This document shows positions 29,126 to 38,638 of a DNA stretch of 48,942 nt, piece by piece. Location of the stretch: positions 1 to 48,942 of the IMG/VR virus record IMGVR_UViG_3300031963_000238, one strand, 5' to 3'. Numbering within the stretch: the stretch's first letter is position 1; every line of letters begins with the position of its first letter. The DNA is from a virus. The translations under genes were made by a program, and so were the position numbers. The notes under the pieces are model-generated. The model saw nothing but the letters and a program-made list of their open reading frames with translations, did not search any database and had not been told where the DNA came from.

Positions 29126-30713
29126 AAAATCATTAAAAGAAATAATCAAAGAAGAGTATAAAAAATGTTTGGTTGATCCGATATATTTCATGAAGAAATA
29201 TGTAAAGATTCAACATCCAATTCGTGGCACAATTAATTTTGATTTGTATCCTTTTCAAGAAGAAACATTAAGTGGATTGGTAGAAAATGATTTTAATATC
29301 ATTTTAAAAAGTCGTCAAATGGGTATTAGCACATTGGTTGCCGCATATAGTTTGTGGCTGATGGTATTTCATACAGATAAAAATATTCGCTGTATTAGTA
29401 TTACACAAGAAACAAGTAAAGAAATTGTTACCCGTGTTCGATTTGCCAATGATAATTTACCCGTTTGGTTAAAAGTGCCCGTTGTTGAAAACAATCGTCT
29501 TTCTCTAGTATTAAAAAATGGTAGTACAATCAAGGCAGAAAGTAGTGCAGGTACAGCAGGACGTTCGGCGGCATTGTCATTACTAATTATTGACGAAGCT
29601 GCATTTATTGATAATATCGAAGAAATTTGGTTGTCTGCTCAATACACATTGAGTACAGGTGGTCGTGCAATTGTTTTGAGTACACCAAACGGAGTTGGTA
29701 ATTTCTTTCATAATACATGGGTTGACGCTGAAGCAAAGAAAAACAATTTTCATACAATTAAGTTGCCGTGGCATTTACATCCGGAGCGTGATCAAAAATG
29801 GCGCGACCAACAAACAGCTTTGAGTGGTGTAAAAGGATCTGCACAAGAATGTGATTGTGATTTTAGTACTACCGGTAACACTGTAATTGATATTCCTACA
29901 TTAGATTTTTACAAAAATGAAAAGGTTAAAGATCCGATAGAAATGCGGGGTATTGATAAAAGTTATTGGATTTGGGAATATCCAGATTATAGTCGTAGTT
30001 ATATTGTTTGTGCCGACGTTGCGCGTGGAGATGGTGCAGATTATAGCGCATTTCATGTAATTGATATTGAAAGTTTCACGCAAGTTGCCGAATATCAAGG
30101 TCAAATTAATACTAAAGATTACGGTAATATGTTGGTTAGCGTTGCGACCGAATATAACAATGCATTATTAGTTGTTGAAAATGCAAATATCGGATGGGCA
30201 GTATTACAGCAAATTATTGACCGTGGCTATCCTAATACATTTTATAGCAGTGCCGATCTTCAATATGTAGATATTGAACGTCAGATATCAAACAAGTTTA
30301 ATGCTATGGAAAAGAAGATGGTGCCGGGATTTACGACAACAATGAAGACTCGTCCGTTGATTGTATCTCGTTTGGAAATGTATTTTAGAGAACGTAGCAT
30401 TGAAGTTCGTTCAGCAAGATTGGTAAATGAATTGAGAACATTTATTTGGAATGGTAACAAACCAGAAGCGTTGCCAAAATATCACGACGATCTGGTTATG
30501 TCATTTAGTATTGGTATGTGGGTGCGTGATACTGCATTAAAATTACGTCAACAGGGTGTTGATATTACTAAGAGTTTGATAAACAACATCAACAAGCTTG
30601 GAAATGCAGATCCAATTTATAAAACTGGTAATTTAACTGCTCAACAAGCATGGGAAATGAATATCGGAAAAACTGGTAATGATAAAAAAGAGTCTTTAAA
30701 TTGGTTATTATAA
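29118..30713 (+). CDS. 17: Large terminase subunit (gp17-like)
   Basis: The packaging ATPase-nuclease: variant Walker A SRQMGIST (65-72), Walker B LLIIDEAAF (155-163), a motif III-type VLSTPNGVGNFF (187-198), and nuclease motif I VCADVARGDGADYS (297-310) with Asp300. HDDLVMSFSIGMW (about 454-466) completes the RNase H-like site. The length of 531 (T4 gp17 is 610) lacks only the T4 N-terminal region. It cuts and translocates concatemeric DNA into the prohead through the portal. It overlaps the upstream gene by 8 bases and is 15 bases before the portal gene. Confidence 0.95.
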   Translation: MAEKSLKEIIKEEYKKCLVDPIYFMKKYVKIQHPIRGTINFDLYPFQEETLSGLVENDFNIILKSRQMGISTLVAAYSLWLMVFHTDKNIRCISITQETSKEIVTRVRFANDNLPVWLKVPVVENNRLSLVLKNGSTIKAESSAGTAGRSAALSLLIIDEAAFIDNIEEIWLSAQYTLSTGGRAIVLSTPNGVGNFFHNTWVDAEAKKNNFHTIKLPWHLHPERDQKWRDQQTALSGVKGSAQECDCDFSTTGNTVIDIPTLDFYKNEKVKDPIEMRGIDKSYWIWEYPDYSRSYIVCADVARGDGADYSAFHVIDIESFTQVAEYQGQINTKDYGNMLVSVATEYNNALLVVENANIGWAVLQQIIDRGYPNTFYSSADLQYVDIERQISNKFNAMEKKMVPGFTTTMKTRPLIVSRLEMYFRERSIEVRSARLVNELRTFIWNGNKPEALPKYHDDLVMSFSIGMWVRDTALKLRQQGVDITKSLINNINKLGNADPIYKTGNLTAQQAWEMNIGKTGNDKKESLNWLL

Positions 30714-30728
30714 GATATATATACAAAT

Positions 30729-32600
30729 ATGCCTACAGATGAATTCAAAGAGTTGAAACAACGTTCGTTGTTTTCAAAATTAAGAAGATTATTTAGCACC
30801 GACGTAATTGTTCGTAATATTGGTGGTAAAAAACTGAAAGTAGTAGACACCGACGAATTAGCATACGCGACAGATCGTAATACCTTACGTGATCGTTTCA
30901 ATCGTATTCGCACAAGTGCTTATAATCAATATAGCCGTGATTTCACATTGAGTTATCAAGCGGCTCGTATTGAATTGTTTCGTGATTACGACACAATGGA
31001 TATGGACCCTATTATCAGTAGTGCATTAGATATTTATGCAGATGAGTGTTTAACGCAAAACGAATTGGGCGATATGCTAACAATTCGTAGCACCAATGAT
31101 AACGTCAAACAAATTCTTCATAATTTGTTTTATGACATTTTAAATATTGAATTTAATTTGTGGAGTTGGACTCGTAATTTGGTCAAATATGGTGATTTTT
31201 ACTTGAAAATGTATGTAAGTCCAGAATTTGGCGTTTACATGGTTGAACCAATTAGTAGCTACAACGTTACCCGTGTAGAAAATAGCGATTTAAATAATAA
31301 AAATTATATTAAATTTCAAGTAAATTTACCAGAAGGTGGAAAAATTGAAGAATTAGAAAATTATCAGGTTGCACATTTTCGTTTGTTGAGCGATAGCAAT
31401 TTCTTACCTTACGGAAAAGGTATTATTGAAGGTGCGCGTCGTGTTTGGAAACAAGTTAGTTTGATGGAAGATGCAATGTTGATTCATCGTATTATGCGAG
31501 CACCTGAAAAGCGTATTTACAAGGTTGACATTGGTAATATTCCACCAAACGAAGTTGATCAATATATGGAAAAATTGATCAATAAAACAAAAAAAGTTCC
31601 TTATATTGATGAAAAAACAGGTGACTACAATCTTCGTTTCAATTTGTGGAACATGGTTGAAGATATTTATTTGCCTGTTCGTGGCAGTGATAGTGGAACC
31701 AGCATTGAGCCATTGAGTGGCATGGAATTTACAGGTATTGATGATATTGAATATCTTCGCAACAAAATGATGGCTGCATTAAAGATTCCAAAGGCATTTT
31801 TGGGATATGAAGAAGATTTGAGCGGCAAAGCTACATTAGCAGCAGAAGACGTTCGTTTTGCACGTACCGTTCAACGTGTTCAAAAATTTATTGTTAGTGA
31901 ATTAACAAAAATTGCAATTGTTCATTTGTATTCACAAGGTTATCGCGATGCAGAATTGGTTGATTTTAGTTTGGAATTAACAAATCCATCGACTATTTTT
32001 GAAAAAGAAAAGGTTAGTGTCTGGCAAGAAAAAACCAGTTTGGCAAAAGAAATGATTGATGCCAAAATTTATAGTCGTAAATGGATTCATACTACTGTCT
32101 TCAATACCAGTGAAGATGATATTGACACTATTAACAATGATATTGTTGAAGATGCAAAACAAGCATATCGTTTGAAGAAGATTGAAGAAGAAGGTATTGA
32201 TCCAGCAAAACCATATAATAAAATTAATGCTGGTGAAGAAGGAGACGCTGGCGCAACCCCTGAACTCGGCGCAGCAGAACCAGAAGCAGCACCAGCAGAA
32301 ACACCAGCACCACCAACAGGTGCAGGAGAAGCTCCATTAAAAGAACGAGATCAAACAGGTCGTAAAAAAGCATCAAATTATCCATTTGGAGAAGATCCAT
32401 TGGGTAGTAAAGAAAACACTCGCCGTTCAAATAAAACAACAACAAAACATCCTATTTCACATGCATACAAAAATAATAGTCCTTTGAGTTTTGAAGGATT
32501 GGATATGCATCTTCGTGGAGATGGTACAAAATCAATTTTAAATGAAAATATAGATTCAAAAAAGAAATCATTTTTGGATGAATCTAATATAATTGACTAA
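30729..32600 (+). CDS. 20: Portal protein (gp20-like)
   Basis: The T4 portal family pattern is clear: FRDYDTMDMDPIISSALDIYADEC (about 77-100), WTRNLVKYGDFYLKMYV (about 143-159), EPLSGMEFTGIDDIEYLRNKMMAALKIPKAFLGYEE (about 327-362) and a long helical stem. The 623-residue length exceeds T4 gp20 (524) by a C-terminal Pro/Ala/Glu-rich tail (about 510-623) that is unlikely to be part of the dodecameric core. The portal is the DNA entry channel and prohead nucleus. The gene lies between terminase and the head-assembly block, as in T4. Confidence 0.95.
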   Translation: MPTDEFKELKQRSLFSKLRRLFSTDVIVRNIGGKKLKVVDTDELAYATDRNTLRDRFNRIRTSAYNQYSRDFTLSYQAARIELFRDYDTMDMDPIISSALDIYADECLTQNELGDMLTIRSTNDNVKQILHNLFYDILNIEFNLWSWTRNLVKYGDFYLKMYVSPEFGVYMVEPISSYNVTRVENSDLNNKNYIKFQVNLPEGGKIEELENYQVAHFRLLSDSNFLPYGKGIIEGARRVWKQVSLMEDAMLIHRIMRAPEKRIYKVDIGNIPPNEVDQYMEKLINKTKKVPYIDEKTGDYNLRFNLWNMVEDIYLPVRGSDSGTSIEPLSGMEFTGIDDIEYLRNKMMAALKIPKAFLGYEEDLSGKATLAAEDVRFARTVQRVQKFIVSELTKIAIVHLYSQGYRDAELVDFSLELTNPSTIFEKEKVSVWQEKTSLAKEMIDAKIYSRKWIHTTVFNTSEDDIDTINNDIVEDAKQAYRLKKIEEEGIDPAKPYNKINAGEEGDAGATPELGAAEPEAAPAETPAPPTGAGEAPLKERDQTGRKKASNYPFGEDPLGSKENTRRSNKTTTKHPISHAYKNNSPLSFEGLDMHLRGDGTKSILNENIDSKKKSFLDESNIID

Positions 32601-32605
32601 AGTTA

Positions 32606-32615
32606 GATAAATATC
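32606..32615 (+). promoter_or_regulatory. Candidate late promoter-like motif GATAAATATC
   Basis: One base off TATAAATA, in the 77-base gap before the 32678 gene; the same ATAAATATC string occurs at 37261-37269 before the scaffold gene. The match is short in AT-rich DNA and weakly supported. Confidence 0.3.
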
Positions 32616-32677
32616 GTATTTAAATCAATTTTACACATTTTTCTCTATATTTATAAAATAACGGAATAGACATTATT

Positions 32678-33544
32678 ATGTATAAAGCAAAACATTCTAA
32701 GTTTAGAAACACTGGGTTGCTATTTGAGTTACTTACTCGACAAGTAACTGCGGATATTTTAGCTGGAAAAGACGAATCACCGGCTAAAAATTTACTGTTT
32801 AAATATTTTTCGCCAAATACAGAACTTGGACGCGAATGGCAATTGTATAATTTCTTAGTAAATGAACGTGCCAAAGACGAAACTCTAGCAGAAAAATATA
32901 TCTCAATCACTTTAAAGCAAAGAGAAAAACTTGATAACAAAAAACTCACTGAACAAAAATATAATTTAATCAAAGAAATTAATGATGTCTATTCCGCAGA
33001 AACATTATTAAAATCAAGTTTAAAAAATTATAAACTTTTTGCTTCAGTTTATAAATTATTTGAAGATCACATTAATAATAAAATTAAGTTTGATATTCAA
33101 GAAGTAATTCAAGCTAGAAATTTTATTAGTGAAAATCTATGCGGTATCAAAAAGAAATCTCCAGAAGCAGAAGAAGAAGTAATTAAAATCTACAAGCAAC
33201 AAAGCGAAGATATTCGTATGTTGTCTTACAAAATCATGGTCGATAGCTTGAATGAAAAATATCAAGGACTTGATCAAAATCAAAAACGATTACTTAGAGA
33301 ATTTATTAACAATATTACTAATACAAATTCATTGAATGTATTGATTAATGAAGAAGTAGAAACTGTAAAGAAAGAATTGACTGAATTGAGTTCACAAGTT
33401 GATTCAGATGTTATCAGAATTAAAATTACAGAAACTGTAAAACAATTGGATAAAGTAAAACCATCAAAGAGTGTCAAAGACAATCAAGTTATGGTTTTGT
33501 TGCTTTCATATGAACTCATCAAAGAAATAAAATCACAAATTTAA
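32678..33544 (+). CDS. Conserved head-region protein (288 aa)
   Basis: Begins MYKAKHSKFRNTGLLFELLTRQ, a start that recurs in proteins next to portal genes of distant (marine-type) T4-like phages. It is almost entirely helical and strongly charged, with long predicted coiled-coil segments from about 85 to 280. A scaffold or prohead-core role would suit its position between portal and protease, comparable to gp67/gp68 in T4, but no direct similarity to those is visible. Confidence 0.75.
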   Translation: MYKAKHSKFRNTGLLFELLTRQVTADILAGKDESPAKNLLFKYFSPNTELGREWQLYNFLVNERAKDETLAEKYISITLKQREKLDNKKLTEQKYNLIKEINDVYSAETLLKSSLKNYKLFASVYKLFEDHINNKIKFDIQEVIQARNFISENLCGIKKKSPEAEEEVIKIYKQQSEDIRMLSYKIMVDSLNEKYQGLDQNQKRLLREFINNITNTNSLNVLINEEVETVKKELTELSSQVDSDVIRIKITETVKQLDKVKPSKSVKDNQVMVLLLSYELIKEIKSQI

Positions 33545-33550
33545 TAATAT

Positions 33551-34048
33551 ATGAATAAAGACAACGTAATGAAAAAAGGCAAAATTATTGTTGGAGGCAC
33601 TTTGCGTGAAAAATTAAAAGCAAAGTTAAAAGAAATCATTCGTAAAAAAATGACAGAAATTTCAACAAGCGGTGCTGCTGGTGGTAGTGCTGCGGATGGT
33701 AGTGCCGGTCCAGTAAAAACGCCATATGCATTTGGTAAAGTAAAAGATCCTACAACTGGTTTGGATGGATACAAGCAAGTTGGAAAACCCGAAACAGGTA
33801 CAATTACTGAAAAAGAAGGTAAGAAAAAAGAACCCGAAACTAAAGAATCTCCTAAGAAGAGTGAACCAAAGCCATATGAGCCAATTGTAAAGCCAAAAAC
33901 TCCTGAAGAAAAAGCTGCCGATGAACTTTCTGCTTCAAACGAAAGACGTAAAAAAGAAGTAGAATTGGTTGCGAAAATTGTATCAGGATGGGCCGATACT
34001 CGCAAAAAAGCTTCAAAAGCTTCAAAAGCTTCAAAAAAATCTGATTAA
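33551..34048 (+). CDS. Lys-rich head-region protein (165 aa)
   Basis: A basic amphipathic N-terminal helix (TLREKLKAKLKEIIRKKMTE, about 17-36) is followed by EISTSGAAGG, a Gly/Ala/Ser stretch, TPYAFGK and a low-complexity Lys/Glu/Pro tail ending in three KAS repeats. Such STSGAAGG...TPYAF proteins lie near portals in T4-like phages from aquatic sources and are probably internal or scaffold components. The ATG at 33569 (MKKGKIIVGG) is an alternative start. Confidence 0.7.
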   Translation: MNKDNVMKKGKIIVGGTLREKLKAKLKEIIRKKMTEISTSGAAGGSAADGSAGPVKTPYAFGKVKDPTTGLDGYKQVGKPETGTITEKEGKKKEPETKESPKKSEPKPYEPIVKPKTPEEKAADELSASNERRKKEVELVAKIVSGWADTRKKASKASKASKKSD

Positions 34049-34059
34049 TAAAGATTATT

Positions 34060-34539
34060 ATGTCGATTAGTTTAAAAAGACTAATAGAATTGGATAGTGA
34101 GCCGCAAGTCAAACAAAATGCGGCTTATACTCCTATTGTTGCTCAACAACCAACTCCACAAGGTCAGGAGTTTAATGTTGGATTAGATTTTACTAATTTT
34201 GAACGAACGATAGCAGCATTTACTGAAAATGCAAAAAATGCATTTCAACAAAAACTTATGAGTTTGGTTGGAAATAAAAAAGTATTTTTGCGTGGTAGTA
34301 AAGGCTATGGTCAGCCAATTAAAGATTATACTGTCAATGTAAAAAGCGTTAGCATTGATTTTTATTATGAACGTTATGTTGTTGTTTTCAAAGATGAAAA
34401 TGACAAAGAATACTTTTTAGAGCCGGGATACAAGATTAAAATCTTGGGTCAGGCACAAATTGTTCCAAAAACACCAAAGAAAAAAAAGAAGGAACAACCT
34501 CCGGTTGTGCCAGTTCAACCAAATATTAATCCTAGATAA
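34060..34539 (+). CDS. Head-region protein with capsid-targeting-like leader (159 aa)
   Basis: The first ten residues MSISLKRLIE fit the M-x-L-K-x-L-[LI]-E leader shared by several late proteins here, ending in a gp21-type (I/L)-x-E site. The remainder has a central beta-rich domain (KVFLRGSKGYGQPIKDYTVNVKSV...FYYERYVVVF) and a Lys/Pro-rich tail. It is directly upstream of the prohead protease, one base apart, where T4 has small core proteins. It is predicted to enter the prohead and be cleaved. Confidence 0.7.
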   Translation: MSISLKRLIELDSEPQVKQNAAYTPIVAQQPTPQGQEFNVGLDFTNFERTIAAFTENAKNAFQQKLMSLVGNKKVFLRGSKGYGQPIKDYTVNVKSVSIDFYYERYVVVFKDENDKEYFLEPGYKIKILGQAQIVPKTPKKKKKEQPPVVPVQPNINPR

Positions 34540-34540
34540 T

Positions 34541-35158
34541 ATGAATAAAGAATTACTTGTTGACTGCATTTCGTTTGCAGTAAGCCGAGATGTCATAAAT
34601 GAAATGACAAATAGTGGCGGACCTTTTGTAGTAAAAGGTGTATTGCAACGTGCTAATGCAAAAAATCAAAATGGTAGAATTTATCCAAAAGCAATTTTGG
34701 AACGTGAAGCAGTAAAATATACTGAAAACTTCATCAAACAACGTCGTGCATTAGGTGAATTAGATCATCCTGAAACTAGTGTTGTTAATTTGCAAAATGT
34801 TAGTCATAACGTATTGGAAGTTCACTGGGAAGGTGATGATTTGGTCGGTAGTGTTGAAATTTTAACAACGCCAAGCGGCAACATTTTGCGTGAGTTATTT
34901 AAAAGCTCAATCAATGTTGGCATTAGTAGTCGTGGCGTAGGTAGTGTAAAACGAAAAATGGCAGAAAGTGCAGATGAAGTTCAAGAAGATTTTGAATTAA
35001 TTGCATTTGATTTCGTTAGCAACCCAAGCACACAAGGAGCATTTTTACATCCGTCTGGACAAATTCAAGAAGGTGTAAATACAATTAAAAATCCAGTCAC
35101 AAACAAATGGGATAATGTAAATAATATTATTCGAGAAATCTTAGGAGAAATTAAATAA
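34541..35158 (+). CDS. 21: Prohead maturation protease (gp21-like)
   Basis: The T4 gp21/herpesvirus-type serine protease motifs are present: GRIYPKAILEREAVKY (45-60), ELDHPE (73-78) with catalytic His76, and NVGISSRGVGSV (125-136) with the nucleophile Ser129/130. The length is 205 (T4 gp21 is 212). In T4 the protease degrades the core and trims capsid proteins after (I/L)-x-E sites. The frame is open upstream to 34460, but the ATG at 34541, one base after the previous stop, gives the expected N-terminus. Confidence 0.93.
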   Translation: MNKELLVDCISFAVSRDVINEMTNSGGPFVVKGVLQRANAKNQNGRIYPKAILEREAVKYTENFIKQRRALGELDHPETSVVNLQNVSHNVLEVHWEGDDLVGSVEILTTPSGNILRELFKSSINVGISSRGVGSVKRKMAESADEVQEDFELIAFDFVSNPSTQGAFLHPSGQIQEGVNTIKNPVTNKWDNVNNIIREILGEIK

Positions 35159-35161
35159 TAT

Positions 35162-35842
35162 ATGAATAATAAAACACAAAATGAAGGATTTTTTGACCGT
35201 CTTAAAGCAAATTGGACTGGGGCAAAAACTGCCGCAACAAATATAGGAACAGGCGTAGCATCGGTTGCGGCTGGAGTACCATTGAAATTAACCAATGTTC
35301 AAGATGCCAGAATTAAACAATTATTTAGTCAGGTTCAAGCAAGAATCAAACCATATGCAAACAAATTGGGAAATACAAATGTTGCGACCAAACTGAATGC
35401 TGAAATTGAAGTAAAAAAGAATCTTCTAGGATTCATCAATGATTTCATGAAAATGACGGGTGAAAAAAAACCAAATAATGTGATTGCCACATTGCAACAA
35501 CCACAATATGCTGAAATTGCAAATTATATCAAAAAATTAGGGCTTTCTGTTCCTGTTTCAAAGAAACCTGTGACACCATCCGCATCCACAACTACCCCTA
35601 CCCCAGCACCTGCTTCATCTACACCGCCAACTGGAGGTACACCCGCCGATGGTACATTCGATGTTTCTAAAAATTATAAATTTGATGCTAGTAAAAATCT
35701 ATGGGTTAATATTTCAACCGGAGTTGCGTTGAACAAATCAGCTTCAGACGCAAAGACAGTTGCATACTGGAATGCAGTTAAAAAAGGAACCATCATTCCA
35801 GAAAATAAAACTAAAATTGTATATAAAGAGTTTTTTGTATAA
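35162..35842 (+). CDS. Head-region protein (226 aa)
   Basis: Begins MNNKTQNEGFFDRLKANWTG; the first 120 residues are helical (GAKTAATNIGTGVASVAAGV, QDARIKQLFSQVQARIKPYA). A Thr/Pro/Ala linker (about 138-165) leads to a short C-terminal domain (FDVSKNYKFDASKNLWVNIS). It has no leader motif. It is placed between protease and scaffold genes and is probably a virion or prohead component. Confidence 0.65.
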   Translation: MNNKTQNEGFFDRLKANWTGAKTAATNIGTGVASVAAGVPLKLTNVQDARIKQLFSQVQARIKPYANKLGNTNVATKLNAEIEVKKNLLGFINDFMKMTGEKKPNNVIATLQQPQYAEIANYIKKLGLSVPVSKKPVTPSASTTTPTPAPASSTPPTGGTPADGTFDVSKNYKFDASKNLWVNISTGVALNKSASDAKTVAYWNAVKKGTIIPENKTKIVYKEFFV

Positions 35843-35861
35843 TTGCTAATATTTATTACAT

Positions 35862-36347
35862 ATGATCACGTTAAAAAAAATTATTGAAGGAGTTGAACAA
35901 GAATCTTCTGTAGATACTAATGAATTGAGTGGTATGATGGGACAGTCACCTACTACATGGGATACGCCAAAAGCATATGCTCCTGCCGGTGCGCCAGTTC
36001 GAACAAATGAAGCATTACCTTCAAAGAAATTAACCGCTGAAGAAAAGCGTAAATTGCTTGGTATGATTGGTCAATTTAACGAATATCGCCGTGCTATGAA
36101 GATGGCGGATGAATTGAAACACGTTGCTGAAAACATTGTTTACATTGCAGAAATGACCGAAAAATACGGTTTGAATGAAACAAGTGAGTGGTTTGAAGGA
36201 GTAACATTGGAACGTGATATGAAAGAAATTAAACGTTATGCAAGTGAATTGCATAAGATTGCTAATAAAGTTCATCCACAGGTTCAACAAGCCGAAGCAA
36301 TATACGAAGAAATTGGACTAAAGTTAGAAAGATACTTTAATCTATAA
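35862..36347 (+). CDS. Head-region protein with capsid-targeting-like leader (161 aa)
   Basis: The leader MITLKKIIE (1-9) ends in an I-I-E site. A polar linker follows, then a helical domain from about residue 55 (KLTAEEKRKLLGMIGQFNEY...ERYFNL) with regular heptads. It ends with a bidirectional terminator shared with the two leftward genes. The leader and the location suggest a core/internal protein; function unknown. Confidence 0.7.
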   Translation: MITLKKIIEGVEQESSVDTNELSGMMGQSPTTWDTPKAYAPAGAPVRTNEALPSKKLTAEEKRKLLGMIGQFNEYRRAMKMADELKHVAENIVYIAEMTEKYGLNETSEWFEGVTLERDMKEIKRYASELHKIANKVHPQVQQAEAIYEEIGLKLERYFNL

Positions 36348-36350
36348 ATC

Positions 36351-36379
36351 AAAAACCCCACTTAATAGTGGGGTTTTTT
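36351..36379. terminator. Bidirectional rho-independent terminator
   Basis: AAAAACCCCAC (36351-36361) pairs with GTGGGGTTTTT (36368-36378) around a 6-base loop, giving A-runs and T-runs on both sides. It serves the rightward gene ending at 36347 and the leftward gene ending at 36381. Confidence 0.9.
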
Positions 36380-36380
36380 A

Positions 36381-36764
36381 TTATACTTCTAATTTTCCAA
36401 ACTCATCTATTCTATCCATCATGTTATCGAATGATTTAAAATAATGTTTTCTATCATTAACTTTTAATTCATATCCAAGCTTTTTATGCTTGGCAATGCT
36501 GTATCTATTCATATCCATATCACCGGGAATAGTTAATCCCATATGACTATCACCTTCGATTTGAAAGCCCATACCTTCAAGCATATCCAAATGTTTCATT
36601 TCCCACGAATTTGGATTATCGAAGTCATCTAACTTGTAATAATTTTCATTTTGTAGTTCGGATGTATGATAATCTTTTCTAATATTCATTGGTTGTTTGT
36701 AGCTATTATGATTGCTGCCAACACTATGACGTTTTGAACTAATTGTAAATTGTTTTGATTGCAT
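36381..36764 (-). CDS. Hypothetical protein (127 aa)
   Basis: A polar protein with an unstructured, Ser/His/Asn-rich N-terminus and a C-terminal compact part: MKHLDMLEGMGFQIEGDSHM, then YELKVNDRKHYFKSFDNMMDRID. It is leftward, in the middle of the rightward late block, and 3 bases after the next gene on the - strand. No family is recognised. Confidence 0.65.
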   Translation of the reverse strand: MQSKQFTISSKRHSVGSNHNSYKQPMNIRKDYHTSELQNENYYKLDDFDNPNSWEMKHLDMLEGMGFQIEGDSHMGLTIPGDMDMNRYSIAKHKKLGYELKVNDRKHYFKSFDNMMDRIDEFGKLEV

Positions 36765-36767
36765 ATG

Positions 36768-37256
36768 TTATTTATTCATTAATAGTGCGTCTGTAAAAAA
36801 ATTATAAATGTTGCTCAAGAAATTTGGAATATTTGCATTTTTATCAAATGAACTTCCTGAGCGACTAAACACTGCGCCGGGTTTATCTATATCTTCTCGT
36901 TTAGTAAATGCAACATACCACATGGCATATTTATATTCATTAGAATTTCGTGGATTTGCAATTTTTCTAATGGCAAAATGAAAATTTGTTGGCGATTGAT
37001 TAACTTCAAATTGAATAGTATTATTTGTAAAATCAACTGAACTTATATTACTATATACATGTTTAATTGCTTCTTTTATTTTTTCAAGCTCTTGAGGACC
37101 AATTGTATAAGGGCGATTATATCCTTTTTGTAATACAGCAGTCAAATTGGTATCATCAGCTTCTTTTGTTTCAACATAAGAAGATTCAATCAACATATTT
37201 TCCAACAATACTTTTTTGATATATTGTTTCAATGATTGTTTTTGTTTTTCGTTCAT
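36768..37256 (-). CDS. Hypothetical late-region protein with LLE leader (162 aa)
   Basis: The N-terminus MNEKQKQSLKQYIKKVLLE (1-19) is an amphipathic basic helix ending L-L-E, similar in kind to the leaders on rightward late proteins though longer. The rest is a mixed alpha/beta domain (FEVNQSPTNFHFAIRKIANP, YKYAMWYVAFTKRED). It is one of two leftward genes inserted between head genes. Function unknown. Confidence 0.65.
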   Translation of the reverse strand: MNEKQKQSLKQYIKKVLLENMLIESSYVETKEADDTNLTAVLQKGYNRPYTIGPQELEKIKEAIKHVYSNISSVDFTNNTIQFEVNQSPTNFHFAIRKIANPRNSNEYKYAMWYVAFTKREDIDKPGAVFSRSGSSFDKNANIPNFLSNIYNFFTDALLMNK

Positions 37257-37269
37257 ATAAATAAATATC
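37256..37269 (+). promoter_or_regulatory. Candidate late promoter TATAAATA upstream of the scaffold gene
   Basis: An exact TATAAATA (37256-37263) lies in the 149-base junction between a leftward gene and the scaffold gene, 143 bases before the scaffold ATG. It overlaps the leftward start codon. It is the second exact T4-late-type match found at a late gene junction. The rest of the junction is AT-rich with no gene. Confidence 0.4.
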
Positions 37270-37405
37270 TAAAAATATTTTAACTTTTGTATTTTTTAAT
37301 TATATTTATTTTACAGTAATACGACATTTCCTTTGTCGCAATAAATATTCTAACTTTATTGGAGTTTCTATAATAACTTCAGAAACAAACAAAGGATAAT
37401 CATAT

Positions 37406-38587
37406 ATGTCAAAATTATTACAAGAAGCACTCGCTGACGCAAAAGCCGTTAAGCGTATTGCTATTGAAAATGCTAAAGTAGCATTAGAAGAAACATTCCA
37501 ACGCGAAGTCACCGGAATGTTCCAAGAAAAAATCAAAGAAGAATTGGCCAACGAAGAAACCTACGGTGTAGGTGATCAAAGTGGCGGCCTTCAAGGATCC
37601 AGTGATATTGGCGGAACTGTTGGTGGCAGCAAAAAGCCATCTGCAAAAGCCCACAAAACATCAACCAAAGTTTCTAAGTTGGAAACTGGTGTAAAATTGG
37701 ATGAAGAAGCCGAAGATTCGATGCATGCTGAAGTTGGTTCACATGACAATCAAATGGAAGCTTCAGAAGAAGCTGTTCATGATGAAACAATTACCAATGA
37801 AGAATTGGAAGAAATCTTGAGTAGCTTAGAAGAAGAATTGGATGAAGAAGGTGAACCGTCACCAGCACAACCTCCTGTTGATCCAATGGCACAAACACCT
37901 GCTCCTGCTCCTGCGCCAATGGCACCTGCTCCAGTTGATCCAAATGCTCCAGTAGCTGCTCAACCTCCAGTTGATCCAAATGCTCCTGTTGCTCCAGTTG
38001 CTCCTGCTCCAATGGCACAAGCACAACCTCCAGTTGCTGAAGAAGAAGAAAGCATGGAAGAAATCAGTCTCGACGAACTTTTGAGTGAAATCGGTGCTGA
38101 AGAAAGCTTGGAAGAAGCTAAGGAAGAAGACGACGACGAAAAAGAAGAAAAAGAAGAAGGTAAAGAAGAAGATGAAGATTTGAAAGAACAAAATACTTCA
38201 CTTCGTACCCAATTGAGCGAACACATTAAAGTCATTGAATATTTGCGTGAACAAATCAATGAAATTAATTTATTGAATGCAAAATTATTGTATACCAACA
38301 AGTTGTTTAAGCAATTTGGATTGAGTAACACACAAAAATTGAGCATTGTTGAAAAATTCGACTTGGCAAGCACAGTACGTGAAGTCAAGTATGCATACAC
38401 AATTTTAGCCGAATCATTAAGTTCCGGTGCATCAACAGTCAAGAAGACTAATACTGTTGCAAAATCTATCACCGAAGGTTTGGCAAGCAAAGCAGTTGCA
38501 TCCACAAAACCATCAAAAGATGTAATTGTTGAAAACACTAACGAGATGGCTTTGAAATTCCAAAGACTCGCCGGAATCAAGAAGTAA
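37406..38587 (+). CDS. 22: Prohead core scaffold protein (gp22-like)
   Basis: The N-terminus MSKLLQEALADAKAVKRIAI...AKVALEETFQ is the T4-type scaffold opening. The middle (about 145-215) is a Pro/Ala/Val repeat region, followed by a very acidic, lysine-poor coiled-coil segment (about 215-275) and a helical C-terminus (LREQINEINLLNAKLLYTNKLFKQFGL). The length is 393 against 269 in T4, the repeats accounting for most of the difference. It builds the core on which the prohead forms and is then degraded by gp21. AAAGGAT precedes the ATG. It lies directly before the capsid gene. Confidence 0.9.
   Translation: MSKLLQEALADAKAVKRIAIENAKVALEETFQREVTGMFQEKIKEELANEETYGVGDQSGGLQGSSDIGGTVGGSKKPSAKAHKTSTKVSKLETGVKLDEEAEDSMHAEVGSHDNQMEASEEAVHDETITNEELEEILSSLEEELDEEGEPSPAQPPVDPMAQTPAPAPAPMAPAPVDPNAPVAAQPPVDPNAPVAPVAPAPMAQAQPPVAEEEESMEEISLDELLSEIGAEESLEEAKEEDDDEKEEKEEGKEEDEDLKEQNTSLRTQLSEHIKVIEYLREQINEINLLNAKLLYTNKLFKQFGLSNTQKLSIVEKFDLASTVREVKYAYTILAESLSSGASTVKKTNTVAKSITEGLASKAVASTKPSKDVIVENTNEMALKFQRLAGIKK
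37860..38040 (+). repeat. Imperfect tandem repeats coding PVDPNAPVA... in the scaffold gene
   Basis: Units encoding Pro-Val-Asp-Pro-Asn-Ala-Pro-Val and Pro-Ala-Pro-Met recur several times (for example PVDPNAPVA twice, QPPV three times), with near-identical DNA at about 37931-37950 and 37969-37988. Such repeats can expand or contract by slippage. The encoded linker should be disordered. Confidence 0.7.
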
Positions 38588-38638
38588 TTTTAATGGTGAG
38601 CAAAAACCAAACAAAAAAATAGATAAGGAAAATATAAT

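Noticed and set aside
34460-34540. Upstream start for the prohead protease at 34460
   Set aside because: It would overlap the preceding gene by 80 bases and add a basic non-conserved extension; the ATG at 34541 is one base after that gene's stop.
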